Positions 46,943 to 56,371 of a DNA stretch of 64,000 nt are shown here, one piece after another. Numbering within the stretch: position 1 is the stretch's first letter; every line of letters starts with the position of its first letter. This DNA comes from an uncultured Bacteroidota bacterium (GTDB lineage Bacteria > Bacteroidota > Bacteroidia > Chitinophagales > Chitinophagaceae): contig CAIYLW010000053.1 in assembly GCA_903927185.1 (NCBI GenBank), forward strand, positions 1 to 64,000, in the 5' to 3' direction. The notes below the pieces were generated by a model. The model was not told where the DNA came from. It was given only the letters and a program-made list of their open reading frames with translations, and did not search any database. A program made the position numbers and the translations under genes.

Positions 46943-47293
46943 TTAAATCCATTTTAATGCACCTTTTTTATGTGCATATAAAAATCCCATAAATAAAATG
47001 AAAAAGAAAATTATGATCTCAAACAGTGCTGGCATGCCTACTTGCTTAACCACTACCGCCCATGGATACATAAAGACCAATTCTACATCGAAAATTAAAA
47101 ATATTAAGGCAAAGAGATAATATCCTACATTAAACTGATTCCATGGAGATCCAACTGTTGGAATACCACATTCATATGCCTGACCCTTTTGTGGGTTTTT
47201 TGTTCCTTTTACAAAAATCTTAGCAATTAAAATACCGCCTGCAGAAAATGCAATAGCGGCAGCAATTAAAACGATTAAATAAGCAGCTCCCAT
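46943..47293 (-). CDS. nuoA: NADH-quinone oxidoreductase subunit A
   Basis: A 116-residue three-helix subunit with the conserved YECGIP loop and the [15 protein letters not shown] motif. First gene of the operon; its promoter must lie in 47294-47500, but I see only a near match (TATCTTCA on the minus strand). Start ATG 47293. Confidence 0.95.
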   Translation of the reverse strand: MGAAYLIVLIAAAIAFSAGGILIAKIFVKGTKNPQKGQAYECGIPTVGSPWNQFNVGYYLFALIFLIFDVELVFMYPWAVVVKQVGMPALFEIIIFFFILFMGFLYAHKKGALKWI

Positions 47294-47484
47294 AGGTCTT
47301 TTTTACAAGGCATGAAGTTAGTGCAATGAAGATAGGCTAAACATTGATTTTACGCACATGCTGATATGATTTTTGTCATGTTATTTTTTAACATATTCCC
47401 TTTAAAAATCAACAATTTAGAAATTTATAATACAAATAAATTTAATATACAAGCGAAACATTTATTAAGATTCTTCCGTTATAG

Positions 47485-47492
47485 TACCTTTG
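47485..47492 (+). promoter_or_regulatory. -7 box for the ABC exporter
   Basis: TACCTTTG is an exact TAnnTTTG match, 16 nt before the TTG start at 47509. A partial TTTA lies 20 nt upstream. Its position supports a start at or after 47500. Confidence 0.55.
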
Positions 47493-47508
47493 ATCCAAAC
47501 CCACAGAT

Positions 47509-49356
47509 TTGAAACAACTTTCTGCTATTAATCCCTATTTCTGGAAATACCGAAGTCGATTTTTTATTGGTATTATTTTTGTAATCGGAGCAAATTATTT
47601 TGCTGTTTTAGCTCCACAGATTACAGGTTTCGTAGTTAATCAAGTGCAACTTCATTTGCCTGGTGCTAAACCAGTATTGAGTAAACCAGGTCATGATTGG
47701 TTAGTAGCTAGTTTTATACATTGGGTAGAGACTAACAATTTCGATTTTGAAGCTTTGGTTGCTATATCAAGTCTTACGATACTTTTATTTGCCATAATTA
47801 GAGGGATCCTTATGTTTTTTATGAGGCAAACAATTATTGTAATGAGTAGGCATATTGAATTTGATCAAAAGAATGCCATCTTTCATCAATATCAACTACT
47901 GGATACTAATTTTTATAAAACCAATAGTACGGGCGACTTAATGAATCGTATGTCGGAAGATGTAAGCAGGGTTAGAATGTTTACCGGGCCAGCAATTATG
48001 TATTTAATAAATCTTGTAGCGTTGATTGGTTTTAGTGTAGTGAGCATGTTAAGAAAAGATGTGATGCTAACTTTATATGTGTTGGCTCCTTTGCCAGTTT
48101 TAGCTATTACCATCTATTTAGTAAATAGCGTAATCAATAAAAAAAGCGAAAAAATACAGTCTTTATTATCAGACCTAACTTCAAATGCTCAGGAATCATA
48201 TTCTGGAATTCGTGTAATCAAATCATTTGTTCAAGAAAAAGCGATGCTTGGTTTTTTTAAAAAAAATAGTGAAGCATATCGTGAACAAGCTGTTGGACTA
48301 GCCAAAGTTGAATCTATTTATTTTCCAAGCATGGCATTAATGATTGGACTAAGCACTTTATTTACAATTTGCATTGGAGGGATGCAGGCTTTACATGATT
48401 CTAGTAAATTAGGCTTGATTGTAGAATTTGTAATTTATATTAACATGCTAACATTTCCTGTAAGTGCTATTGGATGGACGGCTAGCATGATTCAGCGAGC
48501 AGCTGCATCTCAAAAAAGAATTAACGAATTCCTCCACGCAACACCTAACATTCAGAACAGGGCAAGCGCCTCAGTACAGCCGATTACAGGATCTATAGAA
48601 TTTCAAAAAGTAAATTTTACATACCCCCATACGGGAATTAAAGCCATTCAAAATTTAAATTTAAAAATTGAGAAAGGGCAGAAAGTATTGGTTCTTGGTA
48701 GAACAGGAAGTGGTAAATCAACGCTTGCACAATTATTATTGCGATTTTATGACCCTCAAGAAGGTTCAGTAAAAATTGGAGAAAAAGACGTAAAAGAGAT
48801 TGATTCTAAAATTTTAAGAGAACAAATTAGTTATGTTCAACAAGATGTTTTTTTGTTTAGCGACACAGTAGCCAATAATATTAGTTTTGGATTGTCTGAA
48901 AAAGCAACCGTAGAAAAAATTGAAAAAGCTGCACAATTTTCTAATGTACATCAAGAAATCTTGGGTTTTGATAAGGGTTATGAAACCCTGATTGGGGAGC
49001 GAGGAGTAACGCTCAGTGGAGGCCAAAAACAAAGGATATCTATCGCACGGGCATTGATCAAAGATCCTGAAATTATAGTTTTTGATGATTGCCTCAGCGC
49101 TGTAGATGCTAAAACTGAGTATAAGATTTTATCTAATCTCTATACTTATTTAAAAGAGAAGACAGCTATCATTATTACACATCGGATATTCTCTACTTTC
49201 CGATTTGATAAAATAATTGTCCTTGAAAATGGATCCATCATTGAAATGGGTGATCATGACGCATTAATTATGCAAAATGGGTATTATGCTGAATTATACA
49301 GATTACAATTAACGGAACAGGAAAAAGAATTGGAAGAAAATAACCTAGAAAATTAA
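47509..49356 (+). CDS. ABC exporter, fused membrane and ATPase domains
   Basis: A 615-residue half-exporter of the MsbA/multidrug type. Six helices occupy about residues 15-320, then the ATPase with Walker A VLGRTGSGKSTLAQ, Q-loop YVQQDVFLFS, signature LSGGQKQRISIARAL and Walker B EIIVFDDCLSAVDA. The best start is TTG at 47509 (MKQLSAINPYFWKYRSRF), which matches the family N-terminus; no ATG occurs until well inside the membrane domain. The substrate (lipid, drug or peptide) cannot be told. Divergent from nuoA. Confidence 0.93.
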   Translation: MKQLSAINPYFWKYRSRFFIGIIFVIGANYFAVLAPQITGFVVNQVQLHLPGAKPVLSKPGHDWLVASFIHWVETNNFDFEALVAISSLTILLFAIIRGILMFFMRQTIIVMSRHIEFDQKNAIFHQYQLLDTNFYKTNSTGDLMNRMSEDVSRVRMFTGPAIMYLINLVALIGFSVVSMLRKDVMLTLYVLAPLPVLAITIYLVNSVINKKSEKIQSLLSDLTSNAQESYSGIRVIKSFVQEKAMLGFFKKNSEAYREQAVGLAKVESIYFPSMALMIGLSTLFTICIGGMQALHDSSKLGLIVEFVIYINMLTFPVSAIGWTASMIQRAAASQKRINEFLHATPNIQNRASASVQPITGSIEFQKVNFTYPHTGIKAIQNLNLKIEKGQKVLVLGRTGSGKSTLAQLLLRFYDPQEGSVKIGEKDVKEIDSKILREQISYVQQDVFLFSDTVANNISFGLSEKATVEKIEKAAQFSNVHQEILGFDKGYETLIGERGVTLSGGQKQRISIARALIKDPEIIVFDDCLSAVDAKTEYKILSNLYTYLKEKTAIIITHRIFSTFRFDKIIVLENGSIIEMGDHDALIMQNGYYAELYRLQLTEQEKELEENNLEN

Positions 49357-49381
49357 ATACTGCATATAGATGATTCAAAAT

Positions 49382-49411
49382 TTTGGTAATTCTGAAACAA
49401 TCCTATATTTG
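49382..49411 (+). promoter_or_regulatory. Consensus promoter for the PUR-domain protein
   Basis: TTTG at 49382-49385, an 18-nt spacer, and TATATTTG at 49404-49411 match both Bacteroidota elements exactly. The promoter overlaps an in-frame GTG at 49411, which therefore cannot be the start codon. Confidence 0.85.
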
Positions 49412-49449
49412 TGCCGCTTAAAGATTCTACAACAAAAATTAAATTAACT

Positions 49450-49932
49450 GTGTCGTACGAGAATAACGAGAATAACGAGAAGAAAATGGACAGCGTTTAC
49501 AGTAAACGTATTAGAGCTGGAAAAAGAAGGACTTATTTTTTTGATGTAAGGGCTACCAGAGGAAATGATTACTATTTAACTATTACGGAAAGCCGTAAAA
49601 GGTTTGATAATAATGGATATGATAGACATAAAATTTTCTTATATAAAGAAGATTTCAACAAATTCATTAAAGCATTAGGAGAAGCTATCGATTATGTTAA
49701 GACCGATCTTATGCCAGATTTCGATTTTGATGCATTTAATCATGAATATCCAGAAGGAGAGGAAGGATATATTGAAACGAATGTTGTAGTACAGGAACAA
49801 TCTGCTTCAATTATTGCTGAAGAAAAACCTGTTATAGAAGCAGCCTTAGAAGAACCAGTAAACCCTATTAAAGAAGACAATACAGACAATTTTATCAACC
49901 CTACAGCTACTGAGGAAGTGGATAAATGGTAA
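49450..49932 (+). CDS. PUR-domain (DUF3276) nucleic-acid-binding protein
   Basis: A single-domain PUR protein, typical of Bacteroidota, about 160 residues from GTG 49450 or 148 from ATG 49486. The domain is recognised by DSVYSKRIRAGKRRTYFFDV, GNDYYLTITESRKRF, and KIFLYKEDFNKFIKALGEAI. The last 60 residues are an acidic, low-complexity tail (EEPVNPIKEDNTDNF). PUR domains bind single-stranded nucleic acid. The GTG at 49450 follows the promoter by 38 nt and gives an N-terminus (SYENNENNEKK) of the charged kind seen in relatives; ATG 49486 is the alternative. Confidence 0.85.
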   Translation: MSYENNENNEKKMDSVYSKRIRAGKRRTYFFDVRATRGNDYYLTITESRKRFDNNGYDRHKIFLYKEDFNKFIKALGEAIDYVKTDLMPDFDFDAFNHEYPEGEEGYIETNVVVQEQSASIIAEEKPVIEAALEEPVNPIKEDNTDNFINPTATEEVDKW

Positions 49933-49948
49933 TATTAGAATAGTTTTT

Positions 49949-49984
49949 AAAAAAGGCGCCTCTATTTCTAGTTGCGCCTTTTTT
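49949..49984. terminator. Bidirectional terminator
   Basis: AAAAAAGGCGC (49949-49959) and GCGCCTTTTTT (49974-49984) form an 11-bp stem with a 14-nt loop. It lies between the PUR gene and the convergent GNAT gene, whose stop codon falls inside the right arm. Confidence 0.82.
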
Positions 49985-50468
49985 ATATCTTTTTGAGCAT
50001 CCATATTCCACAACCATCGTGCCCCGTATTTCCCATTGGGCCATTTAAATAATCAAAGCCAAATTTTTCATAGACTTCAATGGCTTTTATTAATTCTGGC
50101 ATTGTTTCAAGATACATTTGAGTAAAGCCATTCGATTTGGCTTCAGCAATACAATGTGCAATCATTTTACGTCCTAATCCTTTCCCTCTTGATGATTTTG
50201 ACAAATACATTTTTACCAATTCACAGGTATTTTGATCTAAACCGAATGAATGGAAATAACCAGCACCTCCAAGAATAACGCCATCTTCTTCTGCAATAAA
50301 ATATGCACATCCTTTGTTGTCCTGAAAAAGTTCATACAAATGATCTGTAGTAATATCGTAATAGACTGTTCCTGGTTTATTAGCTCCGAACTCTTCTAAA
50401 GAAGTTCTAATAATTTGGGCGATACTAGCATTGTCTGAAGCTGTTATAGGTCGAATATTTACTGCCAC
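49983..50468 (-). CDS. GNAT family N-acetyltransferase
   Basis: A 161-residue acetyltransferase. The N-terminal VNIRPITASDNASIAQIIR and the acetyl-CoA motif SKSSRGKGLGRKMIAHCIAEA are typical, followed by MYLETMPELIKAIEVYEKFGF. The acceptor is unknown. The start is GTG at 50468, 6 nt after the pgi stop, so translation is probably coupled to pgi. Confidence 0.88.
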   Translation of the reverse strand: MAVNIRPITASDNASIAQIIRTSLEEFGANKPGTVYYDITTDHLYELFQDNKGCAYFIAEEDGVILGGAGYFHSFGLDQNTCELVKMYLSKSSRGKGLGRKMIAHCIAEAKSNGFTQMYLETMPELIKAIEVYEKFGFDYLNGPMGNTGHDGCGIWMLKKI

Positions 50469-50474
50469 ACTATT

Positions 50475-52130
50475 TTATTTTCGTAATTCTTTAAAAGTAT
50501 TGATCAGTCCGTTTGTTGAACTATCATGACCAGCCACTTTATCTTCGTTTTCTAATTCAGGAAGAATCTTATTAGCTAATTGCTTACCTAATTCTACTCC
50601 CCATTGGTCAAAGCTGAAAATATTCCATAATACACCTTGAATAAATATTTTGTGTTCGTATAAAGCAATCAGAGTGCCAAGTGTGAAAGGAGTTATTTCT
50701 TTCACTAAGATGGAATTAGTGGGTTTATTACCTGAGAAAACTTTGAAAGGAGTAATCTTTTTAATTTCATCTTCCGATTTTCCAGCTTTCATCAATTCAA
50801 CTTTTACTTCATTTTCTGATTTTCCATTCATCAAAGCTTCGGTTTGAGCAAAAAAGTTTGACATCAATTTTACATGATGATCCCCAATATGATTATGACT
50901 TTTTGCGGGTGCAATAAAATCACATGGGATTAACATAGTGCCTTGATGAATCAATTGATAAAACGCGTGTTGACCATTTGTTCCAGGTTCACCCCAAATT
51001 ACTGGCCCTGTTGCATAATTTACTGGATTACCATTTCTATCTACACTTTTACCATTACTTTCCATATTGCCTTGTTGAAAATAGGCTGCAAATCGATGCA
51101 TGTATTGATCATAAGGTAAAATAGCTTCACTCTGAGCTCCCATAAAATTTGTATACCAAACTCCAATTAATGCCATCAAAACAGGAATGTTTTTATTAAG
51201 AGGTGCGGTCTGCAAATGTTTATCTGCTCTTTCTGCTCCTTTTAATAATAATAGGAAATTATCATAGCCGATAGTTAATGCAATGGATAAGCCAATAGAA
51301 CTCCATAAAGAATATCTTCCTCCAACCCAATCCCAAAATTCAAACATATTTGCTTTGTCTATCCCAAATGAAGTAACAGCATTTTCATTGGTACTTAGTG
51401 CTGCAAAATGTTTTGCGATATCTGATTCTGATGCACCTGATCCTAAAAACCAATTACGAGCAGTATGCGCATTGGTCATAGTTTCCTGAGTTGTAAAAGT
51501 CTTAGAGGCAATTAGAAATAATGTTTCTTCAGGATTTACTTTTTTTAAGGTTTCAGCAATATGTGTACCGTCAACATTACTTACAAATAATGTTTCAAAA
51601 CCCTTCATCCAAAAAGGTTTAAGCGCTTCTGTAACCATTACAGGACCTAAATCACTTCCGCCTATTCCAATATTTACTATGAAACGAATGGGTTTGCCAG
51701 TATATCCTTTCCAATTTCCACTATGTATAGATTCACAAAAGTTTTTCATCTGAGCTAGCACTTTTTGAATGCCGGGCATAATATCTTCTCCATCCAATAC
51801 TATTGGGTGACCAGAAAAATTTCTCAAAGCAGTATGTAATACAGCTCGACCTTCTGTTTCATTTATTTTTTCACCATGACATAAAGCTTTTATAGCATCA
51901 TTTAATTTGCAATCTTCCGCTAATTCCAACAATAATTTTAGAGTCTTTTCAGTCAAAATATTCTTAGAATAATCGAACAAAATGTCATCGAGATGTAAAG
52001 AGAATTTTTTAAATCTGTCTGAATCTGAAGTAAATAAATCGCGCATATGTTTACGATTCATTTCTTCTTCAAAATGTTTTTTCAATAAAAACCAAGCTTG
52101 TGTTGTGGTAGGGTTCGTTCTAGGTAACAT
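50475..52130 (-). CDS. pgi: Glucose-6-phosphate isomerase
   Basis: A 551-residue glycolytic enzyme interconverting glucose 6-phosphate and fructose 6-phosphate. Motifs: [45 protein letters not shown], the [20 protein letters not shown] signature and [14 protein letters not shown] 52130 ([13 protein letters not shown]) fits the family; a TTG at 52166 would overlap the ltaE stop region. It is 42 nt after ltaE and 6 nt before the GNAT gene. Confidence 0.97.
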   Translation of the reverse strand: MLPRTNPTTTQAWFLLKKHFEEEMNRKHMRDLFTSDSDRFKKFSLHLDDILFDYSKNILTEKTLKLLLELAEDCKLNDAIKALCHGEKINETEGRAVLHTALRNFSGHPIVLDGEDIMPGIQKVLAQMKNFCESIHSGNWKGYTGKPIRFIVNIGIGGSDLGPVMVTEALKPFWMKGFETLFVSNVDGTHIAETLKKVNPEETLFLIASKTFTTQETMTNAHTARNWFLGSGASESDIAKHFAALSTNENAVTSFGIDKANMFEFWDWVGGRYSLWSSIGLSIALTIGYDNFLLLLKGAERADKHLQTAPLNKNIPVLMALIGVWYTNFMGAQSEAILPYDQYMHRFAAYFQQGNMESNGKSVDRNGNPVNYATGPVIWGEPGTNGQHAFYQLIHQGTMLIPCDFIAPAKSHNHIGDHHVKLMSNFFAQTEALMNGKSENEVKVELMKAGKSEDEIKKITPFKVFSGNKPTNSILVKEITPFTLGTLIALYEHKIFIQGVLWNIFSFDQWGVELGKQLANKILPELENEDKVAGHDSSTNGLINTFKELRK

Positions 52131-52172
52131 ATCTATTCTATTTCTATTCGGATAATGGATTATCAAATTCTA

Positions 52173-53186
52173 TTAAAGCGTTTCAATAATATCAATTGTT
52201 TGTTGCACCTGACTAGGTGTTACATTTAAGTGTAGTACAAATCGAATTTGAGTAGGAGAAATTGTGATTGCTAATATACCTTTTTCTTTTAATATAGTTG
52301 AAAGTATTGATGCGGTATATTTTCCTTTTACTTCAAAAATTAAAATATTTGTTTCGACAGTTAAAATGTCTCCTACAAAATCTTTCTTCATTAAAGCTGA
52401 TTCAATCAATTTGGCATGCTGATGGTCTTCCTCTAATCTTTCAATATGATGATTTAATGCATAAATACCAGCGGCTGCAAGAAATCCTGCCTGCCGCATA
52501 CCACCCCCAAATAACTTACGAACTCGCCTTGCTTTTTTTATAAAATCGGTTTTCCCAAGCAACAAAGAGCCTACAGGTGCTCCCAAGCCTTTACTTAAAC
52601 ATATGGAAATTGAATCAAATACCTGTCCATATTGTTTTGCATTTTCATTTTTTGCTATTAAGGCATTAAATAATCTTGCCCCATCCAGGTGTAATCCTAA
52701 TCCATAAGTGGAGCAGACTTCTCTAATTGATTGAATGTCAGCAAAATTATAGCAACTTCCGCCTCCTCTATTAGTGGTATTTTCTAAAGAAACTAAACGA
52801 CTTTGGGGCTTATGGATATCATCGGGATTAACCGCATTTTTTACCATTTCAGCATTGATCTTTCCTCGATAACCTTGCAATAGTTTTACTGATGAGTGAG
52901 AATTTGCAGCAATGCCACCCCCTTCGTAAATATATACATGCGATAAAACATCACAAATTACTTCATCGCCTGGTTGTGTATGACATTTTATTGCAATTTG
53001 ATTAGTCATTGTTCCACTAGGGCAAAAAATTGCGGACTCCATTCCAAAAAGTGATGCAGACATGCTTTCTAACTCATTTACAGAGGGGTCTTCCCCAAAA
53101 ACATCATCTCCAATTTTAGCTTGCATCATAGATTCTCGCATCAATTGGGTTGGTTGGGTTACAGTATCAGACCTAAAATCAATCAT
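52173..53186 (-). CDS. ltaE: Low-specificity L-threonine aldolase
   Basis: A 337-residue pyridoxal-phosphate enzyme splitting L-threonine or L-allo-threonine into glycine and acetaldehyde. The start MIDFRSDTVTQPTQLMRESM is the family N-terminus; a TTG at 53228 would add 14 residues before it. Other landmarks are GDDVFGEDPSVNELE, FCPSGTMTNQIAI, LHLDGARLFNA, and the lysine motif CLSKGLGAPVGS. First gene of an ltaE-pgi-GNAT unit on the minus strand. Confidence 0.94.
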   Translation of the reverse strand: MIDFRSDTVTQPTQLMRESMMQAKIGDDVFGEDPSVNELESMSASLFGMESAIFCPSGTMTNQIAIKCHTQPGDEVICDVLSHVYIYEGGGIAANSHSSVKLLQGYRGKINAEMVKNAVNPDDIHKPQSRLVSLENTTNRGGGSCYNFADIQSIREVCSTYGLGLHLDGARLFNALIAKNENAKQYGQVFDSISICLSKGLGAPVGSLLLGKTDFIKKARRVRKLFGGGMRQAGFLAAAGIYALNHHIERLEEDHQHAKLIESALMKKDFVGDILTVETNILIFEVKGKYTASILSTILKEKGILAITISPTQIRFVLHLNVTPSQVQQTIDIIETL

Positions 53187-53329
53187 ATTGGGCGAAGATA
53201 AAACGAAATCGTTCTTTTTGTACTTCAAGTTTCATCTTATTTTATCCTCATTTAAGGCATTCAGGGAATCTATTTTACCCATTTTAGGAACTTTTTCCAC
53301 AAATGCTACCATTTTAGCTTGGTTTTTCT

Positions 53330-53337
53330 TACTTTTG
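53330..53337 (+). promoter_or_regulatory. Candidate rpoD -7 box
   Basis: TACTTTTG is an exact TAnnTTTG match, 100 nt before the rpoD start. No TTTG at the ideal -33 position. If used, rpoD has a leader of roughly 95 nt. Confidence 0.45.
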
Positions 53338-53437
53338 CAGGCTCTGAAAAAGGCTGTTGCTATTGTTATCCAATTATCGATTGTTAAACAATTGCAGCTT
53401 TTTTTGTGTTTTACATTAATTAAGCTAATTACAAACT

Positions 53438-54295
53438 ATGAGGCAGCTCAAAATTGCTACCCAGATTACCAACCGCGATTCTCAGGCAGTTGAAAAATAT
53501 CTGCAGGAAATTTCTAAAATTCCAATGATTACTCCAGAAGAAGAGACCACATTGGCTCAGAAGATTAAAATGGGGGATCAAAGGGCTTTGGATAAATTGG
53601 TACAAGCAAATTTGCGATTTGTAGTATCCGTGGCTAAGCAATATCAACATCAGGGTCTCTCATTGAGTGACTTGATTAATGAAGGAAATCTCGGATTAAT
53701 TAAAGCTGCTCAAAGATTTGATGAAACTAAAGGTTTCAAATTCATTTCTTATGCTGTTTGGTGGATTCGTCAATCAATTCTTCAGGCTTTAGCTGAACAA
53801 GGCAGATTAGTTCGCTTACCTCAAAATAAAATTGGTACTTATAACAAAGCCAATAAAGCCTATATGGCCTTTGAGCAAGAACATGAGCGGGAACCTTCTA
53901 CTGAAGAACTTGCTGAGATTCTTGAAATGAGCGAAACAGAAATCAATAATATTTTTCAATCAAATACTCGTCATACTTCTTTAGATGCTCCTGTTCACGA
54001 AGCAGAGGATGTAGCAATGGGCGATTTATTAGAAGGTAGTGATGATACTGACGAAGATGTTATGAAAGATTCTTTAAGAGAGGAAATTCGTAGGGTTTTA
54101 AAATCATTGAGTCCTCGTGAAGCTGAAATCGTAAATGCTTATTTTGGTTTGGATGGAGAAAATGGGGTTACTATTGAGCAAATCGGACAGAAATATGATC
54201 TTACTAAAGAGCGTATTCGTCAGATTAAAGAAAGAGCTATTAAACGACTTCAAAAAGCACGTTATAGCAATGCCCTTAAAGCATATTTAGGTTAA
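53438..54295 (+). CDS. rpoD: Primary sigma factor RpoD (short Bacteroidota type)
   Basis: A 285-residue sigma-70 protein lacking the long region 1.1 of proteobacterial RpoD, as is usual in Bacteroidota. Region 1.2 (SQAVEKYLQEISKIPMITPEEE), region 2 (DLINEGNLGLIKAAQRFDETKGFKFISYAVWWIRQ, with its -10-binding part), region 3, and region 4 with the helix-turn-helix (VTIEQIGQKYDLTKERIRQIKERAI) are complete. It directs transcription from TTTG/TAnnTTTG promoters of which this window has many examples. Stand-alone gene followed by a terminator. Confidence 0.97.
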   Translation: MRQLKIATQITNRDSQAVEKYLQEISKIPMITPEEETTLAQKIKMGDQRALDKLVQANLRFVVSVAKQYQHQGLSLSDLINEGNLGLIKAAQRFDETKGFKFISYAVWWIRQSILQALAEQGRLVRLPQNKIGTYNKANKAYMAFEQEHEREPSTEELAEILEMSETEINNIFQSNTRHTSLDAPVHEAEDVAMGDLLEGSDDTDEDVMKDSLREEIRRVLKSLSPREAEIVNAYFGLDGENGVTIEQIGQKYDLTKERIRQIKERAIKRLQKARYSNALKAYLG

Positions 54296-54320
54296 AAAAA
54301 TAATAAGAAATAATATCCAG

Positions 54321-54350
54321 ACCCCTCTATTTATTGGAGGGGTTTTGTTT
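54321..54350 (+). terminator. rpoD terminator
   Basis: ACCCCTC (54321-54327) pairs with GAGGGGT (54337-54343) around a nine-base loop and is followed by a T-rich tail. Confidence 0.8.
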
Positions 54351-54394
54351 TATTTGGCATTAAACAATTCACAATTCTTATTGTTTTTGCTGTA

Positions 54395-54402
54395 TAACTT
54401 TG
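54395..54402 (+). promoter_or_regulatory. -7 box 4 nt from the DUF4249 start codon
   Basis: TAACTTTG is an exact TAnnTTTG match ending 4 nt before ATG 54407, predicting a leaderless mRNA. The -33 element is poor. Confidence 0.5.
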
Positions 54403-54406
54403 TAGC

Positions 54407-55288
54407 ATGAAAAAATTAGTTTTAGGTTGTTTTTTTCTCCTGATATTTATGTCCTGTGAAAAGACTATCAAAATTAAGACTAATGCAACTTCTCCTAAAC
54501 TAGTGGTTGACGCACAAATTGAAAATGATTTACCTCCCAGAGTAATTCTTTCTACTTCGATTGGTTATTATGACACAATCGATTCAACGATACTTACCAA
54601 TAGTTTTATTCATGATGCCACAGTAACAATTTCAGATGGATCAAAAACTTATCTATTGAAAGAATTTAAAATATCCGCTGCTAAAGGGTTTGTTTATTTT
54701 TATAGTAGCGACCCTTCAGTTTCTTCAACCTATTTAACAGGTGCTTTTGGTAAATCATACCAATTAAAAGTTACTTATCTAAATCAAGTTTATAGTGCAA
54801 CTACAGGGATTCCTGATTTGACAAAAAAAATTGATTCGATTTGGTGGAAGCCTTTGAAAAATTATCCCGATTCACCACAAGTCGTAATTATGGCTACTGT
54901 ATCTGATCCACCAGGTCTTGGAAACTATATTCGATATTTTACACAACAAAATTCAAGGCCTTTTTTCCCTGGATTTAATAGTGTGTTTGATGATCAGATT
55001 GTGGATGGAAAAACATATTCGATTCAAATTGATAAAGGTGTAGACAGGAATCAAAAGATTGATAGAGCTTCCTATGGCTTTTTTTTAAAAGGGGATACTG
55101 CTACCATTAAGTTATGCGATATTGATAAAGCTACCTATGATTTCTGGCGAACCTGGGAATATGCCTTTCAATCTATCGGCAATCCATTTTCATCTCCTGG
55201 TAAAGTGATTGGGAATATAGATAATGGTGCTCTTGGCGCATTTTGTGGGTATGCTGCCCAATATAAAACTTTGATTATCCCCAAATAA
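54407..55288 (+). CDS. DUF4249 family lipoprotein
   Basis: A 293-residue exported lipoprotein: the signal MKKLVLGCFFLLIFMSCEK has a lipobox cysteine at residue 17. The DUF4249 pattern is seen in KLVVDAQIENDLPPRVILS, FIHDATVTISDG, and SIWWKPLKNYPD. DUF4249 proteins are common in Bacteroidota, often near TonB-dependent receptors, but none is adjacent here. Function unknown. Independent unit between the rpoD terminator and trxB. Confidence 0.82.
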   Translation: MKKLVLGCFFLLIFMSCEKTIKIKTNATSPKLVVDAQIENDLPPRVILSTSIGYYDTIDSTILTNSFIHDATVTISDGSKTYLLKEFKISAAKGFVYFYSSDPSVSSTYLTGAFGKSYQLKVTYLNQVYSATTGIPDLTKKIDSIWWKPLKNYPDSPQVVIMATVSDPPGLGNYIRYFTQQNSRPFFPGFNSVFDDQIVDGKTYSIQIDKGVDRNQKIDRASYGFFLKGDTATIKLCDIDKATYDFWRTWEYAFQSIGNPFSSPGKVIGNIDNGALGAFCGYAAQYKTLIIPK

Positions 55289-55333
55289 TTCAATTTTGTG
55301 TACAAAGAAATCGATCAATTGTGTAAGGGAATT

Positions 55334-55341
55334 TAATTTTG
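55334..55341 (+). promoter_or_regulatory. -7 box for trxB
   Basis: TAATTTTG is an exact TAnnTTTG match, 21 nt before ATG 55363. An upstream in-frame TTG at 55339 overlaps this box and is therefore unlikely to be the start. Confidence 0.5.
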
Positions 55342-55362
55342 TTTGTTTTAAATAATGTAGAA

Positions 55363-56310
55363 ATGTCAAATGAAGCAATAGAAAAAGTACATGTATTAAT
55401 TATTGGTTCTGGTCCGGCAGGATATACAGCTGCTATTTATGCTGCCCGCGCAAATATGAAGCCTGTTTTGTATCAGGGGATTCAACCGGGTGGCCAACTT
55501 ACTATTACAACCGAAGTGGAAAATTATCCTGGATATCCAGACGGAATTCAAGGCCCGGAAATGATGATTGAATTTGAAAAACAAGCTGTTCGCATGGGCG
55601 CAGATATTCGTTATGGAATAGCCTCAAAAGTAGATTTCAGTAAGCGCCCTTTACGAGTAGAAATTGATGAGGAAAAGTGGATAGAAGCGGATAGTGTTAT
55701 AATTTGTACAGGAGCATCAGCTAAATGGTTAGGTCTGGAAAGTGAACAAAGACTGAACGGATTTGGTGTAAGTGCCTGTGCAGTATGTGATGGTTTCTTC
55801 TTTAAAGGAAAAGAAGTAGCCATAGTTGGTGCAGGTGATACAGCAGCAGAAGAAGCTTTATATCTATCAAAACTTTGCTCAACAGTACATATGGTGGTTC
55901 GAAAAGATCAGATGAGAGCGAGTAAAGTAATGCAGAATCGAGTTTTAAATGCTCCAAATATTAAAGTATATTGGAATAGTGTAACAGATGAAGTGCTTGG
56001 GGAACATAAAGTAGAAGCCATTCGTTTACACAATACACATACCAATACCAAGCAAGAAATTCCTGTTAGTGGCTTTTTTGTAGCTATTGGTCATGAGCCT
56101 AATAGTGGAATTTTTAAAGAATTTATTGATATGGATGAAACAGGTTATATAAAAACAATCCCTGGAACTACTAAAACAAATATTCCAGGTGTTTTTGCTG
56201 CAGGTGATGTTCAAGATAAAAATTATCGTCAGGCAGTAACAGCTGCTGGAAGTGGTTGTATGGCTGCTCTCGACTCAGAACGATATCTAACTTCTGAAGG
56301 ATTAGCTTAA
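55363..56310 (+). CDS. trxB: Thioredoxin-disulfide reductase
   Basis: A 315-residue FAD enzyme passing electrons from NADPH to thioredoxin (TrxA is encoded at 15292-15609). The FAD motif IIGSGPAGYTAAIYAARA, the redox pair SACAVCDGFFF, the NADPH motif VGAGDTAAEEALYL and the C-terminal FAAGDVQDKNYRQAVTAAG are intact. ATG 55363 is used because the upstream TTG lies within the promoter box. A terminator follows that overlaps the folB promoter. Confidence 0.97.
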   Translation: MSNEAIEKVHVLIIGSGPAGYTAAIYAARANMKPVLYQGIQPGGQLTITTEVENYPGYPDGIQGPEMMIEFEKQAVRMGADIRYGIASKVDFSKRPLRVEIDEEKWIEADSVIICTGASAKWLGLESEQRLNGFGVSACAVCDGFFFKGKEVAIVGAGDTAAEEALYLSKLCSTVHMVVRKDQMRASKVMQNRVLNAPNIKVYWNSVTDEVLGEHKVEAIRLHNTHTNTKQEIPVSGFFVAIGHEPNSGIFKEFIDMDETGYIKTIPGTTKTNIPGVFAAGDVQDKNYRQAVTAAGSGCMAALDSERYLTSEGLA

Positions 56311-56330
56311 GGATTTGATAATAATTCATT

Positions 56331-56366
56331 TAAGGCGATGGCATTTAGCTTATCGCCTTTATTTTT
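56331..56366 (+). terminator. trxB terminator overlapping the folB -7 box
   Basis: AAGGCGAT (56332-56339) and ATCGCCTT (56352-56359) form a perfect 8-bp stem with a 12-nt loop, then TATTTTT. The same TATTTTTG is an exact -7 box for folB. Confidence 0.75.
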
Positions 56367-56367
56367 G
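56360..56367 (+). promoter_or_regulatory. -7 box for folB, 4 nt from its ATG
   Basis: TATTTTTG is an exact TAnnTTTG match ending 4 nt before ATG 56372; it is also the T tract of the preceding terminator. Confidence 0.5.
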
Positions 56368-56371
56368 CAAT

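Noticed and set aside
47378-47394. Dyad ATGTTA-N5-TAACAT upstream of nuoA
   Set aside because: Six-base arms in AT-rich sequence are expected by chance; no regulator is known to fit.
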